From positions 1 through 9,870 of the forward strand of contig CAJOER010000028.1 in the NCBI GenBank assembly GCA_905233805.1: a stretch of 9,870 bases of DNA. Direction: 5' to 3'. Shown here piece after piece: positions 1 through 5,231 of the stretch. A model generated the notes under the pieces. The model ran no database searches and was not told the origin of the DNA. It worked only from the letters and a program-made list of their open reading frames with translations. A program made the position numbers and the translations under genes. Positions within the stretch are counted from its first letter, which is position 1; every line of letters begins with the position of its first letter. This DNA comes from an uncultured Eubacterium sp. GTDB taxonomy: Bacteria > Bacillota > Clostridia > Oscillospirales > Acutalibacteraceae.

Positions 1-574
1 TAACAATTATCCGCACGTCCCTGCCGTAGCTTGTCTCAATAAACTCCTGCAAAAGATAAGGCGTACATTTAACTTTATCAAGCTGCGTTTTTAATTCTTC
101 GCGGTCTTTAATCAGTCTTACTCCGTTACCGAGAGAGCCGAAACTGTCTTTTAAAATAAGCGGATATCCGAGCGCTTCGGCGCTGTTAAGAGTTTCTTCG
201 CTTATTTCCTCCTCGTCTGTGTAACAAAGAAGTCCCGGCAGGCTGTCAGGTACGGGTATTCCCTGATTTGCAAGCTCTATATATGTCAACATTTTGTCAT
301 CGCATTTTTCAATTGAATCAAAACAGTTAAAGGTCGGAACACCGAGTTTTTCAAGCATTTTAAGGATGTACTTGTCCTTGTCCCAATATACGCAGAAATC
401 GTAACCGGCAATTTTTGAAACAATGCTGTTATCCTTAATATATAGCAAAAAACTGTCGTTCCTGACAATATCAAGATGTACGCCCTTTCGGGTAAACTCT
501 TCTTTCATTCTTCGCGCCTGATACAAATACTCTTCGTTATCTGAAAACGCGTTTATTATAATAATCCCCTTCAT
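1..574 (-). CDS. RimK-like ATP-grasp ligase, N-terminal part (runs off the window at position 1)
   Basis: An open frame read from ATG at 574 down to the window edge gives 191 codons without a stop. The residues visible after an N-terminal alpha/beta lobe match the RimK-type ATP-grasp family, which forms amide bonds between a carboxylate and an amine using ATP. Seen features are the CDDK segment near residues 91-94, the ATP-lysine strand LILKDSFGSLGNGV near 139-152 with its glycine-rich loop, and the hinge QEFIE near 176-180 followed by SYGRDVRII. The catalytic Mg-binding C-terminal half lies outside the window. Its ATG is 2 nt after the stop of the TIR-methyltransferase gene. An AGGA Shine-Dalgarno inside that gene's last codons suggests translational coupling. 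Substrate unknown: it could ligate amino acids to a protein, peptide or small molecule. Family assignment is firm, function is not. Confidence 0.88.
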   Translation of the reverse strand, partial: MKGIIIINAFSDNEEYLYQARRMKEEFTRKGVHLDIVRNDSFLLYIKDNSIVSKIAGYDFCVYWDKDKYILKMLEKLGVPTFNCFDSIEKCDDKMLTYIELANQGIPVPDSLPGLLCYTDEEEISEETLNSAEALGYPLILKDSFGSLGNGVRLIKDREELKTQLDKVKCTPYLLQEFIETSYGRDVRIIV

Positions 575-576
575 AA

Positions 577-1935
577 TTATCCTACCGAAGCGATTGCGGC
601 ATAAGACGTATTACTGAACCAAAAATCCTTTTGTCCGAACAGTTTTTCGATTTTTGATAAAGCGTCAAGCTGCCACTCAATGTCTTTTCTTAACTCTTCA
701 TTATTCGGATACTTATTTGCAATATCCGTTAATTTATTCTTTCTGTACTCAAAACCTACTTTATAAAAGTGGATTTTATCGCGAAGTGTTTTACCGCAGG
801 TGTCGGACACCTGATACATCATAGTTATGTTTTCATAACCGTTATTGCATAAATGATTATATATTTTTCTTCCGTAAAACCTGTTTTTAACGAGCGCATT
901 ATAACGCTTAAGGAACTCTTCCATTAACTCGCTTTCGGGATAGCAAATCTTATTTCCGTCGTCTGCTCCCCTTACAACAATTTTACCGTCCTCGGAAAAA
1001 ATACGGTTAAGACTGTAAAGCAAGTTCTCGGGCCTCTGAAGATGGTGAAGCGTTAACGCGATAAATACTAAATCAACGCTTTCAACGTTAATTTTACGGA
1101 GCTCTTCTGTGAGATTATCAATAAATTCGTCGTCATCAAGGTCCATAATATAAAAATGGAACTTATCGCCGTAGCCGGCAGACGAGGCAGTATTGATATC
1201 AGTCGGGTTAATATCAACTCCTATGACAGTTTTAAATCTGTCGTCTTTAAAACGAGAAGCAGTAAGCTGACCGTCCGAGCATCCCAAATCAAGCACAACA
1301 AGGCCGTCCTTGGTAAAATCTTTTACGGCAAAATCAATAATTGATTTATCAAAGTCAACGTAGCCGAGATGCTGAGAGTGAAGTCTATCTCGTTCGCCCT
1401 GAGCGTCGGCAGAGTATAAATCAGCGTGAACAAAATCAAGCCCTTTTATTCTCCTTTCAAAGTCAACGCCCCAGTCGAACAGAGTTTCCTCTAATCTCTC
1501 ATATTCCTCTTTTGATTTTTCCATATCGTCCGTAAGAGGAATAAAAACTTCTTCTTCATCAAAGTTATCAAGAATACTGTGTACTATATCATAGTTTTCG
1601 CGGGAAAGTGTTATTGACTTCAGCGTTTCGTCAAGCGTACTGCCGTTTAAAGTAACGCAAAACGAATTCTTTTTGTACATAGCAATAAAATCCACCTCAA
1701 GCTTAACCGAAGCGCTTATAAGCGAATTCTTAGTGATTACGCAAAGCGCGCCCATACATTTAGGGCTGCTTATGTATTCCTTAGCTTTAAGTATCCATTT
1801 ATCTCCGCCCTTAAACGTCTTATCATAAATAACGTTAATGCCTTTTGAATCAAGCCATTTGATAAGGCGGTTAATCTCGGTTTTATCTTTATGCGAATAG
1901 CTTAAAAAGACGTAATTCTTAGAAGTATCTAACAC
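577..1935 (-). CDS. TIR domain fused to a class I SAM-dependent methyltransferase
   Basis: A 452-aa two-domain protein. Residues about 7-100 form a TIR domain of the TIR_2 type: YVFLSYSHKDK (box 1, residues 8-18), YDK..FKGGDKW near 37-47, and Glu80 in an S-x(n)-KLEVD context where NAD-cleaving TIRs carry the catalytic glutamate. A linker rich in Glu/Asp follows (about 125-165). Residues about 195-325 are a Rossmann methyltransferase: motif I VLDLGCSDG near 214-222, acidic SAM-ribose residue in VIGVDIN near 238-243, IMDLDDD near 263-269, and the FIALTLHHL strand near 291-299. A C-terminal region of about 120 aa is unassigned. No signal peptide or TM segment is present, so it is cytosolic. The start is GTG, not ATG, fixed by GGAGGGG 7 nt upstream. 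It is first in a two-gene operon with an ATP-grasp ligase. NADase activity and methyl acceptor are inferences, not shown by sequence. Confidence 0.9.
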   Translation of the reverse strand: MLDTSKNYVFLSYSHKDKTEINRLIKWLDSKGINVIYDKTFKGGDKWILKAKEYISSPKCMGALCVITKNSLISASVKLEVDFIAMYKKNSFCVTLNGSTLDETLKSITLSRENYDIVHSILDNFDEEEVFIPLTDDMEKSKEEYERLEETLFDWGVDFERRIKGLDFVHADLYSADAQGERDRLHSQHLGYVDFDKSIIDFAVKDFTKDGLVVLDLGCSDGQLTASRFKDDRFKTVIGVDINPTDINTASSAGYGDKFHFYIMDLDDDEFIDNLTEELRKINVESVDLVFIALTLHHLQRPENLLYSLNRIFSEDGKIVVRGADDGNKICYPESELMEEFLKRYNALVKNRFYGRKIYNHLCNNGYENITMMYQVSDTCGKTLRDKIHFYKVGFEYRKNKLTDIANKYPNNEELRKDIEWQLDALSKIEKLFGQKDFWFSNTSYAAIASVG

Positions 1936-1942
1936 GTTTATT

Positions 1943-1949
1943 CCCCTCC
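1943..1949 (-). promoter_or_regulatory. Strong ribosome binding site fixing a GTG start
   Basis: On the minus strand GGAGGGG is followed by a 7-nt spacer and GTG at 1935. There is no competing ATG with a better site, so this motif decides the start of the TIR-methyltransferase. Confidence 0.85.
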
Positions 1950-1973
1950 GGAAGTAAAATAATTGCTACATTT

Positions 1974-2002
1974 ATTATAGCTTAGTATTATATCAATTGC
2001 AA
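1974..2002 (-). promoter_or_regulatory. Sigma-A promoter of the TIR-methyltransferase/ATP-grasp operon
   Basis: Minus-strand TTGCAA (1997-2002), a 17-nt spacer and a perfect TATAAT (1974-1979). The predicted start near 1967 leaves a leader of about 30 nt before the GTG. The -35 box begins immediately after the T-run of the preceding terminator, so the operon is insulated from the secreted-protein gene. No operator-like palindrome is obvious. Confidence 0.75.
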
Positions 2003-2007
2003 TAATT

Positions 2008-2037
2008 AAAACCGCCGGACAGTTTACTGTTCGGCGG
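2008..2037 (-). terminator. Intrinsic terminator of the secreted-protein gene
   Basis: Twelve nt downstream of the TAA stop, an inverted repeat CCGCCG-A-ACAGT / ACTGT-C-CGGCGG (2012-2037, one A/C mismatch, tight loop) is followed on the minus strand by TTTTAATTATT. The opposite orientation has no good T-run next to the stem, so it serves the minus-strand gene. Confidence 0.8.
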
Positions 2038-2049
2038 TGGATTAATATT

Positions 2050-3324
2050 TTATTTTCTGATTTTGATTTTCTTTGTTGCTGCGGGAGAAAGTCCTACGCC
2101 CCAGCTTGAATCGCCGTTGGCAACGGCGTAAACCTTGGCGGTTCTCTTCTTGCCCTTCCTTTTAAGCGGCTCAGCAACGGTAAACGTATATGTCTTCTTA
2201 TTCTTCTTGAATTTTACGTAACGTCCCGTGTTTACGTCTGAATTAACTTTAAGCATAATTCCTTTAGTATTTTTAGGAACGTTTGAAACCTTAACGGTTA
2301 CTTTATATACTTTTGATTTAATTGTTTTCTCGGGAACATACGTCCATTTATTACCCGACCAGTAAAAATATGCGTTCTGCTTATAACTTGTCACCTTATA
2401 TTTTGAAACTTTAATCTTTTTAACCTTCAGCGGCTTTGCGCTTGCCGTAAAGATATCGAACGTATTGTAATAATCACAGTAAGTAGTTATATTCTTATCA
2501 GTTTCAGGGTCAACAATTGTAGTATAATACTTACATTTAACGGTGTACTTAGTGCCGGCTTTAAGCTTAGTGAGTTTCATAGTGCTTCCGCTCTTGAACT
2601 TTTTGCTCTTCCACTTCTTTGCAGAAGTCGGCTTGTAATATACAACCGTTCCCGAAGCTTTAATATTATCAAAACCTATTGCTTTACCGTATTCATTGTG
2701 ATAATCCCAGGCATAATCGCCAAGAGTAACAGAATTCTTAGTTACATCAGCGGCACCGGAAAGAGTCACCTTTTCTTTAACTCCAAAGCAAATATAATGC
2801 TTATACTCAAAATATCCGTCACCGTCAAATGCATTTTTTACTTCAAGATAATCGTCATTTGATAATCCGCAGGAATCGGCAATATCCTTAAGTCCGCCGT
2901 AAGCGGAAAAAACAAGATAATGCGTTCCGCCGTAAGCTTCATTCGTATCTATAGTCTTTGTAATCGTTGTTGCGGAAGGAGTAGAATCAGTTAAATTCCA
3001 GCTGTAATCAAAATAAAGTCTGTATGCGTTTGAGTCGCCGAATTTACCTTTAATATTTGCCTTAAAGGTTACCTTGCTTCCTTTAACTTCCGTAACTTTA
3101 AAAGTAACGGTATAAAGCGTAGATTCAAACTTCACCTCAGTACCTTTTTTAAGATTGCTTCCGTTATAATCCACATATTTTCTTGAACTTGAATAATTGT
3201 TCTTTGCATCAATGATTTCCTGCGCTTTATCCGAAACAGCGGCAGAAGCGCTTAAAGGAAAGACAGTTATAACCATAACTAATGCAAAAAGAACTGCAAA
3301 AATGCTTTTAATTGACTTTTTCAT
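2050..3324 (-). CDS. Secreted lysine-rich protein with a fibronectin-III-like segment
   Basis: A 424-aa protein exported by a classical Sec signal peptide: basic n-region MKKSIKS, hydrophobic stretch about residues 8-24, and cleavage site near SASA-A at 28-29. No LPXTG, C-terminal TM or dockerin motif is visible, so it is probably released or held by charge. Residues about 40-180 form an unassigned beta-rich region. About 185-295 resemble a fibronectin-III or similar beta-sandwich (NSVTL, then KLTKLKAGTKYTVKCKYYT). The last 125 residues contain another beta-rich unit very rich in Lys and Tyr, ending KKIKIRK. The open frame starts 2 codons earlier at TTG (3330), but AAAGGAG sits only 2 nt from that TTG and 8 nt from ATG 3324, so the ATG is the start. 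It is monocistronic, with its own promoter and terminator. Function unknown; adhesion or cell-wall binding is a guess. Confidence 0.88.
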   Translation of the reverse strand: MKKSIKSIFAVLFALVMVITVFPLSASAAVSDKAQEIIDAKNNYSSSRKYVDYNGSNLKKGTEVKFESTLYTVTFKVTEVKGSKVTFKANIKGKFGDSNAYRLYFDYSWNLTDSTPSATTITKTIDTNEAYGGTHYLVFSAYGGLKDIADSCGLSNDDYLEVKNAFDGDGYFEYKHYICFGVKEKVTLSGAADVTKNSVTLGDYAWDYHNEYGKAIGFDNIKASGTVVYYKPTSAKKWKSKKFKSGSTMKLTKLKAGTKYTVKCKYYTTIVDPETDKNITTYCDYYNTFDIFTASAKPLKVKKIKVSKYKVTSYKQNAYFYWSGNKWTYVPEKTIKSKVYKVTVKVSNVPKNTKGIMLKVNSDVNTGRYVKFKKNKKTYTFTVAEPLKRKGKKRTAKVYAVANGDSSWGVGLSPAATKKIKIRK

Positions 3325-3332
3325 AAACAATA

Positions 3333-3339
3333 CTCCTTT
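3333..3339 (-). promoter_or_regulatory. Ribosome binding site that selects ATG 3324
   Basis: Minus-strand AAAGGAG lies 8 nt from ATG at 3324 but only 2 nt from the in-frame TTG at 3330, ruling out the longer start. Confidence 0.85.
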
Positions 3340-3353
3340 ATCTATTTTTAATA

Positions 3354-3382
3354 ATTATAACACAATTTTACTAATGTGTAAA
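3354..3382 (-). promoter_or_regulatory. Sigma-A promoter of the secreted-protein gene, extended -10
   Basis: Minus-strand TTTACA (3377-3382), a 17-nt spacer ending in TGT, then a perfect TATAAT (3354-3359). The TGn preceding the hexamer is an extended -10 element. The leader to the ATG would be about 20-25 nt. Confidence 0.75.
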
Positions 3383-3511
3383 TATGTAAATTGTCTTCTG
3401 ATTTTGACATAGAGAAAAAATATAAAGAATTCTGTGATAACTATCAATCATAAATAAACGAAAGACATATAAGTTAATATTATAGTTTTACTATCGAATA
3501 CAGAATCAAAG

Positions 3512-3640
3512 CAAAGCGAGGCATCGAGCCTCGCTTTGTTTGGGACTTTCTTCTCAACAACGAAACAGTCCACCGGACTGTTTCTCCCGCTTCTCGCCGC
3601 CTTTGGCGGTGACAAGCGGTGTTTCGTTTCAAGTCCCGTC
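3512..3640. repeat. Palindrome-rich intergenic element downstream of tRNA-Leu, able to fold as a branched RNA
   Basis: Four helices can be drawn directly. A 7-bp closing stem pairs GGGACTT 3542-3548 with AAGTCCC 3631-3637. Inside it are a 10-bp hairpin GAAACAGTCC/GGACTGTTTC (3562-3571 with 3575-3584, 3-nt loop) and a hairpin of CCGCTT 3587-3592 with AAGCGG 3614-3619 capped by CCGCC/GGCGG (3597-3601 with 3605-3609). Next to the junction lies a separate 11-bp hairpin CAAAGCGAGGC/GCCTCGCTTTG (3512-3522 with 3528-3538, 5-nt loop). It is markedly GC-richer than the AT-rich DNA on its left (about 3385-3510), in which I see no gene. Overlapping open frames here on both strands have no plausible start sites and run into the tRNA, so I do not call them. 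It could be a MITE/REP-like repeat or a small RNA; only one copy is in the window. Confidence 0.6.
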
Positions 3641-3645
3641 AAATT

Positions 3646-3683
3646 AAAAATACCAAGTATCCAAATGGATACTTGGTATTTTT
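3646..3683 (-). terminator. Intrinsic terminator of tRNA-Leu, symmetric hairpin
   Basis: A perfect 17-bp inverted repeat (3646-3662 with 3667-3683, 4-nt loop) flanked by A5 and T5. It begins right at the CCA end of the tRNA. Because both arms carry A/T runs it could terminate transcription from either direction. Confidence 0.85.
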
Positions 3684-3767
3684 GGTGCGAGAGACGGGAC
3701 TTGAACCCGTACGAGTCTCCCCACACGCCCCTCAAACGTGCGCGTCTGCCGATTCCGCCACTCTCGC
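3683..3767 (-). tRNA. tRNA-Leu (anticodon GAG), CCA encoded
   Basis: An 85-nt class II tRNA. The acceptor stem pairs GCGAGAG (3761-3767) with CTCTCGC (3687-3693), followed by discriminator A and encoded CCA (3683-3685). The anticodon loop TTGAGGG gives anticodon GAG, closed by CACGT/GCGTG. A long variable arm is present, as expected for leucine, and the T-arm is ACGGG-TTCAAGT-CCCGT. It decodes CUC/CUU. Its own consensus promoter lies directly upstream and a strong terminator directly downstream, so it is a single-gene unit. Confidence 0.95.
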
Positions 3768-3780
3768 GTCAGCAATACGA

Positions 3781-3809
3781 ATTATAACAAATCAGATTAT
3801 AATTGTCAA
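3781..3809 (-). promoter_or_regulatory. Consensus sigma-A promoter of tRNA-Leu
   Basis: Minus-strand TTGACA (3804-3809), exactly 17 nt, then TATAAT (3781-3786), with TG-T before the -10. Both hexamers match consensus in full. The expected start is a few bases before the mature 5' end at 3767. Between this promoter and the RT stop codon there are only about 28 AT-rich bases and no hairpin terminator, so RT transcripts may run into the tRNA unit. Confidence 0.9.
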
Positions 3810-3837
3810 CAGTTTTTTTAAATTTTATATTTAATAA

Positions 3838-5055
3838 TTATTCATTAAATAACCTGCCTTCGTTCTTAAAGGCGTAATATCTGTTTACAAGCGTTACATA
3901 ACCGAGTTCTTTCATATCTTCATAAGTAAAAGCAAAGCTTGATTTGTTATATGAGCCGGTTGCAATATAACGGATACACTGCTGCATATAAGAATCAATT
4001 TCTTTAAGTGAGTCAGCAGTATTTATAATCGGGAAATACCAGCGGCACCACGTTATTTCATTATTAACGGGATTTGAATAGAGTTTCTTATTAAAATGCC
4101 TTATAAAAGCGCTGACAGCCCTATCAGGCTCGGCGTTCTTTTTATTTTTCCAGCGAAGAAGCGCCCTTGCTTTCCTTCGCATTTTCTTTTTCAGTTTTTG
4201 TTTGGAAATGTTCGAAATATCAATAACTCCGTCAGTATAACTAAAGCCGAGGAATGACCATTTTTCATCAGGCTTGGTAATGAAAACTTTATTCTCATTT
4301 ATATTTAAGCGGTATTTATTCAAAAACGCGTTTACATAATCTATATGCGTTTTAAGTTCTTCCTCGGTTTCGGAAAAGAAGATAATATCATCGGAATAAC
4401 GGGTGTAAAGCACGCCGCTTTCGTAAAAATATCTGTCAAGGTCGGTTATATAGAGATTTGCAAGAAATCCCGAAAGCGGAGAACCTGCAAGTATCCCCTT
4501 TTTAATTCTGACCTTCTCCCCGTCAATAATGGCATACGGATTAAGGAGCATATCTTCAATTAGCTTATAAAGCCTTTCTTCGCCCTCTAAAACCGATTTC
4601 AGCTGAGGCAGAAGAAGCTCGGCGCTGACGGAATTGAAATAATCGGATATATCAAGCTTATAGGAATACATCTTACTTATTTCCTTGTGAAAAACAAGGC
4701 TTTTAACCGCCTTTTTAACCCCCATATTCTGCCTGAACGAATAAAGGTTATCACAGAAAATATAATCGTATTTAAGAAGAAGGAAGGCAAGCATTTTCTG
4801 AATGATTTTTTCGCCGTCGTCAAACTTGAATACGGTTCTTTTTTTATCGGAAAAACTCTTATTTACCTGAACCGCTTCGGGTACGGAAAAAACTCCGCCG
4901 CGTTTAAAGTAATCGGCAGAGTCGATATATTTTTCATTTTTGATGAAAATTTCAAGTTCTTCCTCTTCCGACTTTGAAATATGGCCTCCGCTCTTCTTAT
5001 ATTCAAGAAAAGAAAGCCACGTTTCGCGCTCGGAAAGCATATCGATAATATCCAT
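3838..5055 (-). CDS. Free-standing reverse transcriptase, class unassigned, with upstream ncRNA
   Basis: A 405-aa RNA-directed DNA polymerase. Blocks visible in order: KRTVFKFDDGEKII near 72-85; DNLYSFRQNMGVKKAV near 102-117; RT3 YKLDISDYFNSV near 132-143 with catalytic Asp135; RT4 KGILAGSPLSGFLANLYITD near 186-205; catalytic YSDD 220-223; NENKVFI near 253-259; and WSFLGF near 266-271. A basic segment (KKKMRRKARALLRW, near 289-302) and about 100 further residues form a likely thumb or RNA-binding region. There is no HNH, protease or nitrilase domain. I do not see the retron NAxxH and VTG signatures, and the SP-type RT4 box argues against a DGR RT. Only 70 nt separate its stop from the tRNA, so no group II intron domain V/VI fits. 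It starts at ATG 5055, 11 nt after a structured RNA and without a Shine-Dalgarno. Its likely template or guide RNA is that element; a defence role is inference. Confidence 0.92.
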   Translation of the reverse strand: MDIIDMLSERETWLSFLEYKKSGGHISKSEEEELEIFIKNEKYIDSADYFKRGGVFSVPEAVQVNKSFSDKKRTVFKFDDGEKIIQKMLAFLLLKYDYIFCDNLYSFRQNMGVKKAVKSLVFHKEISKMYSYKLDISDYFNSVSAELLLPQLKSVLEGEERLYKLIEDMLLNPYAIIDGEKVRIKKGILAGSPLSGFLANLYITDLDRYFYESGVLYTRYSDDIIFFSETEEELKTHIDYVNAFLNKYRLNINENKVFITKPDEKWSFLGFSYTDGVIDISNISKQKLKKKMRRKARALLRWKNKKNAEPDRAVSAFIRHFNKKLYSNPVNNEITWCRWYFPIINTADSLKEIDSYMQQCIRYIATGSYNKSSFAFTYEDMKELGYVTLVNRYYAFKNEGRLFNE

Positions 5056-5066
5056 AGTAAATAAAA

Positions 5067-5194
5067 CAGAGCCGGGAACGATTTAAAATCGCAAATTTGC
5101 GATACAGGTCTGCACGTGAAAAGACCGCCTGCAAAGTCATTAATTCCTCACGCTTTAACCCACACAGGCGTCACAATGACATCCCGGCTCTGCT
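5067..5194 (-). ncRNA. Structured RNA upstream of the reverse transcriptase, closed by an 11-bp terminal stem
   Basis: A perfect 11-bp stem (5182-5192 with 5067-5077, CAGAGCCGGGA/TCCCGGCTCTG) encloses 104 nt. Within it, read 5' to 3' on the minus strand, are a GTCA/TGAC hairpin (5180-5170), CGCCTG (5165-5170) pairing with CAGGCG (5126-5131), a GGTCT/AGACC hairpin with a 10-nt loop containing CACGTG (5107-5126), and an 8+8-nt palindrome ATCGCAAA/TTTGCGAT (5088-5103). GTCATT (5175-5180) can alternatively pair with AATGAC (5136-5141), which would cross the CGCCTG helix as a pseudoknot. A promoter ending at 5202 puts the 5' end at 5193-5195, right at the stem base. I do not recognise the family. 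It may be the RT's template or primer, a leader controlling RT translation, or both. Confidence 0.72.
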
Positions 5195-5201
5195 ATAAGC
5201 A

Positions 5202-5231
5202 ATTATAAGTTTTCTTTAATTCTGTTTACAA
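5202..5231 (-). promoter_or_regulatory. Promoter of the ncRNA-RT module, embedded in the end of the upstream gene
   Basis: Minus-strand TTGTAA (5226-5231, four of six consensus bases), an 18-nt spacer and a perfect TATAAT (5202-5207) that overlaps the TAA stop of the 174-aa gene. The expected start at 5193-5195 coincides with the base of the ncRNA terminal stem. The coding overlap constrains the -35, which may explain its weaker match. Confidence 0.65.

Noticed and set aside
3325..3330. TTG at 3330 as start of the secreted protein
   Set aside because: Shine-Dalgarno would be only 2 nt away; ATG 3324 has the proper 8-nt spacing.
3404..3409. Plus-strand TTGACA as a -35 box
   Set aside because: No -10 hexamer at 16-18 nt; the nearby TATAAA is only 11 nt away.
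3429..3506. ATTCTGT (3429-3435) and ACAGAAT (3500-3506) as terminal inverted repeats of a mobile element
   Set aside because: Only 7 bp in very AT-rich DNA, with no target-site duplication or transposase; likely chance.
3448..3834. Three overlapping small open frames on both strands (about 70-95 codons)
   Set aside because: They lie across the palindromic element, the terminator and the tRNA gene; codons are dictated by structured RNA sequence and no ribosome site precedes them.
3838..5055. Diversity-generating retroelement RT
   Set aside because: The RT4 box reads AGSPLS rather than the DGR-type variant, and no template/variable repeat pair or C-type lectin target is present in the window.
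3838..5195. Classical retron (msr-msd plus RT)
   Set aside because: The terminal inverted repeat looks retron-like, but I find no NAxxH or VTG motif in the RT and no clear branching-G/msd hairpin arrangement; kept only as a precedent for the layout.
3768..5200. Group II intron remnant carrying the RT
   Set aside because: Only about 70 nt lie between the RT stop and tRNA-Leu, occupied by the tRNA promoter; no domain V/VI hairpin is there, and the RT has no HNH endonuclease domain.
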